Source of the DNA: Blastobasis lacticolella
Lineage: Eukaryota > Arthropoda > Insecta > Lepidoptera > Blastobasidae
Assembly (NCBI GenBank): GCA_905147135.1
Contig: LR990060.1
Location: forward strand, 5,100,001 to 5,164,000
Length of the DNA: 64,000 nt
Direction of reading: 5' to 3'
Position 1 is the first letter of the stretch. The number at the start of each line of letters is the position of its first letter. This document shows positions 55,290 to 64,000 of the stretch, piece after piece. A model generated the notes under the pieces. It was given only the letters and a program-made list of their open reading frames with translations. It ran no database searches and was not told the origin of the DNA. The position numbers and the translations under genes are program-made.

Positions 55290-56425
55290 ACTCAGCTTCT
55301 GACATTAAACATATATCCAAAAATAATGCTAGTATATTCTTAAAACCGACTGACGCACAAGAAGAAATAAAAATAATCAATAATTTGAATACTACAAATG
55401 CTACAAGTTACAATATTCATACGAAAGTGATAAAAGCTTGTAAAGCGGAAATTGCGCCTGTTCTGAGTTATTTAATAAATTTATCTTTTACCAATGTCTC
55501 ATTTCCAGAACAGCTAAAGCTGACATCTGTAAAGCTTTTGATAAAAAGGGGAGTGCGGACAATATGGATAATTATAGACCTATAGTACTTATATCCATAT
55601 TTTCAAGTCTTTGAAAAGGCCATGCACGAACGTAATACTAGTTTTTTAAAGACATTTAAAATATGACATCTCGGTGGTAATACCGTGTGAGGACGTTAAC
55701 AATTATAATGATAAGGTTACTAAAACAATACATGACATTATACAATGGCTTAATGACAGTAATATTAAAGAAAATTAGAATAAGACAAACTATGTACAAT
55801 TTATAAATAGAAATGGCCGGAAAAAGGCCTTAACTGTATCGACGAATAATCAAATCATTGCGCAGTCCAGTTAAGCTCCATTCTTCATCTCCATCCATTC
55901 AGATAGGTGTAAATAGGCTATTCATATTTCCAAATTGTACAATAAAATAAACTCCTTTGCGTATGCACTTTGGCGGCTCTCAAGAGTTTGCAGTAAAAAT
56001 CGCTTTTCAGGCATATCACGGTTACGTGTGCTCCATTTTGAGATATGCCATCATCATATGGGGCAACTCATCTCACGTAAGTAAAGTACTGCTTTGCCAA
56101 AAACTATGCATTAGAGCCATTTGCGATGTTGACTCATTAACATCTTGTAGACCCCTATTGCGACATCATTATCGGTTGACTGTCCCGAGCATGTACATTT
56201 ATGAGACATGTGTGTTTGTTAAAAGTCACCTTCAATTGTTCACCAAAGTCTCAGAAACTACGACATTCAAAACAAGGTTCCCAGATAGATTAGTGATATC
56301 TACTCATTCAACCACACTCTATGGCACAAATAGTTATGCAATGGCAATTAAAGTACATAATAGCTTCGATAGTAATATGAAACTATTGCCATTGAACATG
56401 TTCAAATACAAGTTAAAATAGTGGT
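55290..56425 (+). mobile_element. Jockey-like retrotransposon with internal deletion
   Basis: N-terminal RT pieces: YNIHTKVIKACKAEIAPVLS, LINLSF, FPEQLKLTSV, then decayed RGVRTIWIIIDL. The middle of the polymerase is missing. C-terminal frame 55957-56421 encodes AYHGYVCSILRYAIIIWGNS, LCQKLCIRAICDVDSLTSCR, MYIYETCVFV and a normal-looking end. There is no intact polymerase. Confidence 0.88.
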
Positions 56426-56494
56426 TCATTCAAAGCTGCTTTTATAGTATTGAAGAGTGTTTTGAGTCATTTAAGCTACGCTGAGTTATTTAGA

Positions 56495-56935
56495 ATTCAT
56501 CATCATCATCATATCAGCCTGAAAACGCCCACTGCTGCCGCATCCAGCTGGTACCTGCGATCCTTGCTGGGTCGTCGGTCCACCTTGTAGGAGGCCTACC
56601 CACGCTGCATTTTCCGGTACGTGGTCGCCACTCGAGAACTTTAGTGTCCCATCGGCCATCTGTTCTTCGAGCTATGTGCCCTGCCCACTGCCACTTCAGT
56701 CTGGCAATCCTTAGAGCTATGTCGGTGACCTTGGTTCGCTTGCGGATCTCCTTATTTCCGATTCGATAGCGCAAAGAAACTCCGAGCAAAGCTCTTCCAT
56801 TACCCTTTGGGTAACAGTGAGCTTTCTAATAAGTCCCACAGTGAGCGGCCACGTTTCAATTCCGTAAGTCATCACTGGCAACACACATTGGTCAAAGACC
56901 ATCGTCTTGAGACACTGCGGTAATTGTGTCGAAAA
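56495..56935 (-). mobile_element. RTE-like retrotransposon 3' end
   Basis: On the minus strand: VFDQCVLPVMTYGIETWPLT, then a frameshift, MLGVSLRYRIGNKEIRKRTK, VTDIALRIARLKWQWAGHIA and GRPPTRWTDD, ending (GAT)n at about 56498. It is the best-preserved relative of the relics in the UGT 3' flanks. Confidence 0.9.
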
Positions 56936-57990
56936 TATGTGTCAATATATTTAGAACTATCTGCAATTAATATAACGAACAGTTTAGACGGATATTTTCA
57001 TATAAGGCGATAAAATAATACAAAATAATAAGTATACCTACTTGCATCGCGATCGTTACAGGAAAATTAGCTCGCCAAACCATATTTCGCTTAGCAATAT
57101 GGCCGTTAGCAATGTGACATCGGTCTGAAGTGGTTATGACGTAGGGAAATGTTGCCAGTGTAATGTTAGCGTTTGGTTGCTGCTTTAACGTTGTTTCTTA
57201 TTTTGACGTTTAAAATTAGCATAATTGTTATGACATATCTATTTATCTTCGTCTTAATTAATTGTTGTAAAAGACTCAATTTATTTAATTTATTATTTAG
57301 AATGACATATTTATTTTGTAGACTAATGATTACTTATGAAATTTGTTACCTACGGACATTTTGCTATTAACTAGATTAACCAATCACTTTAAATATTGCA
57401 TGCCAGATTCTGGTAAACTGTGAGAAGCAAGTACCTATCTTATTATAAAATCTTTTTATACCACATTTTGAAGCAATAAATAATTCATTTATTCAAGGAG
57501 CCTACTCACAGCTGAACTCACAGTATATATTTTGTTTCTTTTTTTAATGGTCTATATAACGTGTCCAAAAGGGACGGCTATTAGTTGTCAAATACCCCTC
57601 CATAACAACTGCTTTTGTCAAATTTGGTGGCAGTGGTCATCTTATTATACTAGCTTTTTGTATGACATTGAGTCATTTGTTTGGAGTTGTGACAGACTGT
57701 CAGTGTACATTCTCTATAGATCGAGGCTCCATCTATGCTCTATGTCCAATATCGTTGTCCTTATAGTACTTTAAGTAACGGATTTTCATGATAAGTCTGT
57801 CGCTTCCATCAAGTTTAAGTGGACGCTCTAATGGCGTTGCTTTCTTTGTACAAATCCGAATAACTTCGTCAGACTAGTAAATACATTTCAAACTTTGTCC
57901 GTTTTCTTATAACAACTAAACTAACTAAATAAACTAAACTAAATAAAAATCATGGACATTAAAAAACCTTCCATTCCTATAGATCACAAA
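56936..57990. other. Unassigned intergenic sequence
   Basis: AT-rich with several short frames, none with a recognisable domain. Confidence 0.45.
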
Positions 57991-58009
57991 GTTTTCAACG
58001 CTCTAATGA

Positions 58010-58215
58010 AAATCATCATCATCCTCATATCAGCCCATAGTTTGTCCGTCTTCAACCGTTGGTCTCCTCTCCAAACTTCTACGCCTGTCTGTTTTCGGCT
58101 ACCTGCACTTGCAGTCAATTTATTCCGGCTTGTTGGCGGATATCATCGGTCCATCTTAATGGTGGTCTTCCCCTGCCACCACCTGCCTCCCACTGGTTGG
58201 TTTTTTTGGTTTTTG
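58010..58215 (-). repeat. Retroelement 3' fragment
   Basis: ATCATCATCATCCTCATATC followed by AGCCCATAGTTTGTCCGTC and GGATATCATCGGTCCATCTT, a common moth repeat end read from the (GAT)n side. Confidence 0.5.
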
Positions 58216-58313
58216 GAAATAGAGTGGACAACAATAAGTAACTAAATATTGTCGAGATGATTTCAAAAAAATATGAATTTGTTGCATTACTTACAAAAAA
58301 TTATAAACAGATA

Positions 58314-59690
58314 TCTACACTAATATTATAAGGAGGAAAGATTTGTACCTATTTTTGTATGTTTGTAATGAATAGGCTCAAAAAGTACTGGACCGATTTA
58401 AAAAATTCTTTCACCAATAGAATGCTACATTCTTCCAATTTGACATAGGCTACATTTCATTTTGAAAAAAATTAGGGATCCTTGGTAAAATTTGAACAAT
58501 GTAACCGAAGGTGTTGAAAAATGAGTCTTAAAATGTCTTTCGTCGAATGCGCTGCCGAAACTATTAGCGATAGAACAAAATAATGTACAACAATATTGAA
58601 GAACATCATAATGTCTACAAAAAACTCCGCGATAGCATATGTCCAACTATTGTAGTTATGTCACAATAAGTGTTCTTTTATTTTCAAAATTTAATTAAAA
58701 TGCCGCCGCTAAAAAACGCTCTTTATTTGTACCTTGGTATTAATCCTTATCAAAATCAATTACTTCATATTCACGACTGCTTCAATACCTTTATATAACT
58801 TTTTGAATTATTCAATTCAGACATTCCATTCGAAAGATATCACGAGTTTAAAAATGTGAATATTAGAAAAAAGTCGCGTGTTCGCCGCTCAGCCCGCTCG
58901 GCTATCTAGGCAGCATGGGGTACGTACGGGAGCAGTCAATGTCAATATAAATTAATAATAATTTTTAATAAATAAAAATATTTGTGAAAAAAAGTGTTTT
59001 ATATCCAAATTTCCAAAAATAAATAATTGTCTACCCCGTGCGAAGCCGGGACGGGCTATCTATACTAATATTATAAAGAGGAAATGTTTGATTTTTTGTT
59101 TGTTTGTTTGTATTGAATAGGCTTCGAAACTACTGGACCGATTTCAAAAATTCTTTCACCGTTAGGAAGCTACACTATCCGCGGGTGACATAGGCTATAT
59201 TATATTTTCTAAAAAATTACGGATCATTAATAAAACTCCAATAATGTAACCCAAGGTGTAAAAAAATACCCAAAAAATTCCTTACATCGCGTGCGCTGCG
59301 AAAACTATTGATGATAGAACAAAATAATGTACTACGACTTTGCAGAACACATCATTATCTACAAAAAGTGTCGCGACAGTATATGTCTAACTATTATAGT
59401 TATGTCACAATAAGTGTTCTTTTATTTTCAAAATTTAATTAAAATGCCGCCGCTAAAAAACGCTCTTTATTTGTACCTTGATATTAATCCTTATCAAAAT
59501 CAATTACTTCACATTCACGACTGCTTCAATACCTTTATATAACTTTTTGAATTATTCAATTCAGACATTCCATTCGAAAGATATCACGAGTTTAAAAATG
59601 TAAATATTAGAAAAAAGTCGCGTGTTCGCCGCTCAGTCCGCTCGGCTATCTAGGCAGCACGGGGTACGTACGGGGAAGTCAATGTCAAGA
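58314..59690 (+). repeat. Two head-to-tail Helitron-like repeat copies
   Basis: Copy 1 starts TCTACACTAATATTATAAGG (58314) and ends GAAGCCGGGACGGGCTA (59058). Copy 2 starts at 59059 with TCTATACTAATATTATAAAG and breaks off near 59690. Both contain CTACTGGACCGATTT or a variant, CATAGGCTA, ATAGAACAAAATAATGTAC and AAAATGCCGCCGCTAAAAAA. TC at the start and CGGGACGGGCT near the end are typical of non-autonomous lepidopteran Helitrons; the class is inferred. Confidence 0.75.
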
Positions 59691-60125
59691 AATACGGCCG
59701 TCAGGAGCCGGGTCGCCCCTTCCCTCTAAAATGGTTGAGGAGACGGTTGGAACTTTTGTGATCGTAATATGGTGTCCTGTTTGTAACGGGACACTACTCA
59801 GTACATACTTAAGTATAATATAATTACTTCATATTATAAAACGAAGTCCCACGCCGTGTCTTACTGTCAGTCTGTACGCGATAAACTTAAGAACTACTGA
59901 ACGGATTTTCATGCGGTATTCACACACAGACTACATAGTGCGGTTTTAGACAACGTGATTCATGACGAATGAATATTTAATGAATATAGTTGTTAATAAA
60001 ACCACAAATTTTAATCGTGACCACACCTGTCAATACTATGAAGGCAATAAATAATTTGTTTGCATTACGTGTAAATGCCGCCGCGGCACCGACAGTGTCA
60101 TGGGAGGCTACATATTGTCTTAATT
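59691..60125. other. Spacer with a moth repeat
   Basis: 59838-59930 is the repeat ATTATAAAACGAAGTCCC, ACTGAACGGATTTTCATGC. The rest is unrecognised. Confidence 0.5.
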
Positions 60126-60129
60126 AAGA

Positions 60130-60795
60130 TATTTTAAGTGTTAATGTGTCCATTGTCTGTAACTGTAACTGTTATTGTGTCGTGGTGTGCTATGTGTAAT
60201 AAATGTCTTTTCTTTCTTAAATTAATGTTTATTGCAATTATTCAGCTTTGGCTGGTCACTAACCATCATAGACTGAATAATCTACAGCTAACATTAGGTG
60301 TGATGACTGTCAAATACAATTTTTTAACCCCTGATGAAAAAAGAGGGGTGTTATAAGTTTGACGTATGTATCTGTGCATTTCTACGCATCTCTGTGTCTA
60401 TGTGTCTGTTTTGGCATCATACTCCCGAACAGATTGATCGATTTGATGCGGTTTTATCTACTTAATCCAGTAGTGGAAGTGATCGCTTAAAGCGATAAGG
60501 CCGCCTTTGCGCGCATATAAATTGTTTTTCTTATTTCTTGTTATGTATATTTTTTTTTTGTGTTTGCAATAAAGAGTGTTTACTTACTTACTTACTTTAA
60601 TCCAGATGGTTAGTAGCTTAGTTTCTTGAATTTATGTACAGTACTTAAGAAAATCTTTGAGTAAGTGTGAACTTGGTCGGGGGATATCCGACTTTTTCTG
60701 TCGGATAGGTTATTCTGTTATACGGCAGACAAACAGGCATGCCAGCCACCTGATGAAAGCGGTAACCGATGCCTATACATTACATCACCAAGTAT
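60130..60795. repeat. Composite repeat, first copy, with LINE tail and retroelement tail
   Basis: 60145-60215 (GTCTGTAACTGTAACTGTTA, TTGTGTCGTGGT) and 60328-60410 (AACCCC..AGGGGTGT, AGTTTGACG) match 62308-62375 and 62469-62560, and CTATCCGACTTTCTCTGTCGG-type sequence at 60683-60712 matches 63017-63047. 60475-60590 is a LINE tail (GTGATCGCTTAAAGCGATAA, GGCCGCC, GCAATAAAGAG, (TTAC)n). 60718-60800 is a reversed moth retroelement tail. Confidence 0.65.
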
Positions 60796-62280
60796 TACCA
60801 ATGCTGTGCTCACCCCAAAGCACCTGACTTATGGGATCTGAAGTAAGGAATACCTATTTAGCTATCCCGCTTGCCAGTTGCTCACCACAATCCCAAAACA
60901 CCTGTACACGTGTTTCACACCTCCACATAGTATTTTCACGCAAAACACGTTGAAATTTCCTTATTCTTCTATTTTAAGATATTCTATTTTCAATGTTAGC
61001 CTACTTAAGATTTCCACAATTAATTTTAAATGCTAATCTCTCCTGAAAATGTATACAACACCTACACTCGCTGTTAAGTAACATCCACTCTCTATAGTGC
61101 TATACTATGATAATAAAGAGAAAAAGTTTGTATGTTTGTAATTTTGGTTTGGTGGTAACCTCCGAAACCGTGATTCAGGAAGGAACCTTCACTAACTGGA
61201 AGCTATTTGCGATCTTGTAAGAATTGTAAGAATATATAGACTATAGTATCTCTATAGGGATAGCTGAATGATTAAGTTTATTAACTATAGTATGTTTCGA
61301 ATTGATTTCGACAATTCTCTATTTGATAGATGGTAATCTGAGGAATTGTATCCTCGTTAGGCTAGTTCCAATTCAAAAGAGTAGGAAGGGAGGATGTTCC
61401 AGTTCCGTTCCAAAAGAGCTAGCTAGCTCGTCCAAAGGTCTTATCCTACATACATTACGTTAACGTCAAGATTATTACTTTTTACCTCGCTATCTAACCC
61501 GCTTAAATCATCATCATCATCATGGCGTTAAATCCCGGTTACACACTCGCGCGGCACGCGTGGACCGCTCGCGCTCTTTTCAAAAAGTTGTCTTTGGGCA
61601 AGTTTTTTATATGTAAATGTTATTTTATTATTTAGATTTTTTTCGACTAAATAGTATTAGAGGCACACTGAAAACCAGCGCAATGGCAGCAGCTATTACT
61701 TGTGCTGATTGTGACCCTGTAGCACGTTGTGCGTAACAATATAACACTAGACTTTATCGTCGTTACTGCTGTCATTGTAGTTTATAATTATTTTATTTTC
61801 TTTGTATACCTGTTGTGCTATGTGATTTAGTGAAATAAATCCTTCTTATCATTATTTTATTTATTTATTACTATCATTGAATATGTCTCTGTCATGTAAA
61901 TATTCTGTAATTTTATTATTCGTACATTCATTTGCCAACCGGCGCAACATAGAGGAATTTGAATAATTTATTAACAACTGTATACATTACCTATGTTGAT
62001 GAATAAATGAAATTGAAATTGCAATTGAGATAGAAATGAAATTAGTCCACACGAACGAAGTCGCCGTCAAAAGCTTGTACGACACAAAATCTCAGCTCCA
62101 AGCCTAATCCTGGAAGAAGCAGCCGAGATAAGAATCAATTTGCGCGAGAAGATTACATCCGTAGCGAAGCGATATTGTACCGTCCGACCGTTTTCCGATT
62201 CGGCGGGACTGTCCTCCTTTTCGTAACTCATCCGTGCATTTCGTAACTAGTACGATACTAATAGTGATGATATAGAGTTA
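60796..62280. other. Unassigned intergenic sequence
   Basis: No convincing gene. 61505-61570 (CATCATCATCATGGCGTTAA, ATCCCGGTTACACACTCGCG) is the inverted end of an RTE-type element. The rest is AT-rich. Confidence 0.45.
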
Positions 62281-62289
62281 ATGATACAG

Positions 62290-63055
62290 AGTATTCTGTC
62301 ATTTTATGTTAATGTTTACGTTGTCTGTAACTGTAACTGTTATTGTGTCGTGGTTTGCTATGGTGTAAAAAATGTCTTTTCTTTCTTTCATTTTTGGTTT
62401 ATTGATGTTTTTAACATACATACATACACACTTACGCCCGTATACCATAGGGGTTGGCAGGTTGTTTTTAACCCCCACCGAAAAAATAGGGGTGTCAGAA
62501 GTTTGACGAGTGTTTGTGTTTCTGTGGCTCTGTGTAAATGCGGATGTGTGTATCTGTCTGTGGCATCGTAGCTCTTGGTAGCCGAATTTTATTTGTCATT
62601 TTTAAAGCCATTTTAATTGAGATGATTATCAATTGTGTTTCATTAAAAGAGAGCCAAGGAAATATAATCTTTGCCTGTCTAGTCCATAACTTATATATTC
62701 ATGTATTTATATCGCTTGTTTTAATAATATGTCACCTAATTTATATTAGCTTTATATACCTATATATTATAGTATAATATATTTATGTATTTATATATTC
62801 AATTATTGTGCATGTCGTATCTGCGTTACTTTAGTCTAGCATATCTCTTCTGTAGGCCTGCTGGAAGAAATTTCATTTTAGAAATAAGTTGCGCCTGTTG
62901 TGTCTTTTATTCTGTTATATTTGTCTGTATATCATTATTGTGTACAATAAACAGTTAAATAAATAAATAAAAATTGTTTAGTAGTTTAGAAAATATAGCA
63001 GTGTAAGTATACTTGTTGGGGGGCTATCCGACTTTCTCTGTCGGTTAGGTTATAT
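62290..63055. repeat. Composite repeat, second copy
   Basis: See the first copy at 60130. Here a different LINE tail lies at 62850-62970 (GTAGGCCTGCTGGAAG, TGTACAATAAACAG, TAAATAAATAAA). Confidence 0.65.
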
Positions 63056-63620
63056 ATGCCTTGGTGAGAAACGAACACTTTATCATCAACAATCTATCCA
63101 CATACATTTAATGTAATAAAAATGTGGCACCCGCCACTTTTATGATTAAGCTAGTTTGCCTCATATTTACTACCTAGCCTCAACAGGACCACAACTGCAG
63201 ACATAATTGCTTGTTGGGACAAATTGATTAGCCCTTGACATTTACAATATTACCTACCAAACAAACCAAACACAGATTCACGAACTACCTCCTCGGTGGG
63301 TAAGTACTATCTAAACCATAGAACTAACAGACAGACAGACGCATGTAAAGTACTACAATTTCTTGACATCTTATTTTGTTGTACAAGACCTGCACAGTCA
63401 CACAGATACACCAGGGCTGACAATCCGCCGCAGTTTTGTTTGATTTTGTACCGCACTGTTACGCCAGTGACAGTGTCAAAGCACACACATAAATGAGCAG
63501 CCATTTTGATGCTTCTCTCATGATTTGAGAGGAGTACGTATTTTTTTCGGGTCCGTAAGGTAGTACAACAAATGCACAAAACTTTGTGAATAATGTAGCT
63601 CACCGAGCTAACATAATGGC
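63056..63620. other. Unassigned sequence
   Basis: Overlapping short frames on both strands (63296-63603), none recognisable. 63485-63570 partly resembles 63835-63935 (cttctctcatgattt..; cttcactcatgattt..). Confidence 0.4.
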
Positions 63621-63624
63621 GGTT

Positions 63625-63770
63625 TGACCAATAACGTTAAGGCTAAATTTTCCAGTACAAAATGAAGTTAATTTTAATTGACCATAACTTATTTCGAATT
63701 GTCACCATAGTAAAAGTTGTAGAAAATAAAAAATCATTTCTAATGACATATCGGTTAACGTTATTGGTCA
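63625..63770. mobile_element. Possible 146-bp MITE with perfect 16-bp inverted ends
   Basis: TGACCAATAACGTTAA at 63625-63640 and its exact reverse complement TTAACGTTATTGGTCA at 63755-63770, with AT-rich sequence between. No clear target duplication. Confidence 0.6.
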
Positions 63771-64000
63771 TATAAGTTTAGTTGTCTGGACCTCCAATCA
63801 CTTTCTATGCACTGTGCACGATACATATGCAATAAACGCACACATTTTTATGCTGCTTCACTCATGATTTTAGCGAGCACAAGTCCGTATTTTGTCCAAG
63901 TCCGTGTCTAAAACGGCGTATTAGTACAACCGTCACGTCTTAACGTTGGCTTTCGGCATGTGACTGGGGACAGTTGCGTTCCCTCTTAATCGTATTATGA
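63771..64000. other. Unassigned right edge
   Basis: Nothing recognised beyond a loose repeat of the 63485-63570 stretch. Confidence 0.4.

Overview
The window looks like nuclear DNA of a moth or butterfly (Lepidoptera). It is AT-rich, its genes are split by introns, and it is crowded with repeats typical of lepidopteran genomes: tRNA-derived SINEs ending in (GAT)n, RTE-like and Jockey-like non-LTR retrotransposon relics, foldback and terminal-inverted-repeat MITEs, and Helitron-like repeats. The only host protein-coding genes I can support are a tandem array of UDP-glycosyltransferase (UGT) genes, all on the + strand, closest in character to the lepidopteran UGT33 family. Four are intact: UGT-1 (5901-11521), UGT-2 (14414-19612), UGT-3 (31024-35640) and UGT-4 (38377-42239). 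Each has four coding exons with the same intron phases (0, 1, 2) and encodes 518-524 residues with a signal peptide, catalytic His, UGT donor-binding signature, C-terminal membrane anchor and KxKxx-type tail. Two are broken: a copy of exons 2-4 (20667-22991) with deletions and stops, and an orphan terminal exon (25756-26053) with a stop. Layout: 1-575 is a 119-bp satellite; 576-5560 is repeat-rich and holds two clear inverted-repeat elements; 5840-42239 is the UGT array; 42240-44120 is the UGT-4 3' flank, paralogous to 26054-30240; 44120-64000 has no recognisable host gene and is mostly decayed transposons plus sequence I cannot assign. The array grew by unequal exchange. The 5' flanks of UGT-1 and UGT-2 are paralogous. 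The unit from about 13.5 to 30.24 kb (UGT-2, pseudogene, orphan exon) is repeated from 30.24 to about 44.0 kb (UGT-3, UGT-4), and the junction is readable near 30,240. UGT-3 appears mosaic: UGT-2-like up to the middle of exon 4, pseudogene-like after that. UGT-4 is the most diverged copy; it has a GC-AG second intron and a different promoter that abuts a retroposon tail. Functionally, such enzymes sit in the ER membrane with a lumenal catalytic part and attach sugar (usually glucose in insects) from UDP-sugar to small lipophilic compounds such as plant toxins, pigments or hormones. The paralogues differ mainly in the N-terminal acceptor-binding half and keep the donor-binding half nearly constant, as expected of a detoxification array. 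I found no bona fide tRNA, rRNA, CRISPR or prokaryotic feature, and no wholly novel biological system; the most unusual signals are the structural history of the array and several inverted-repeat elements.
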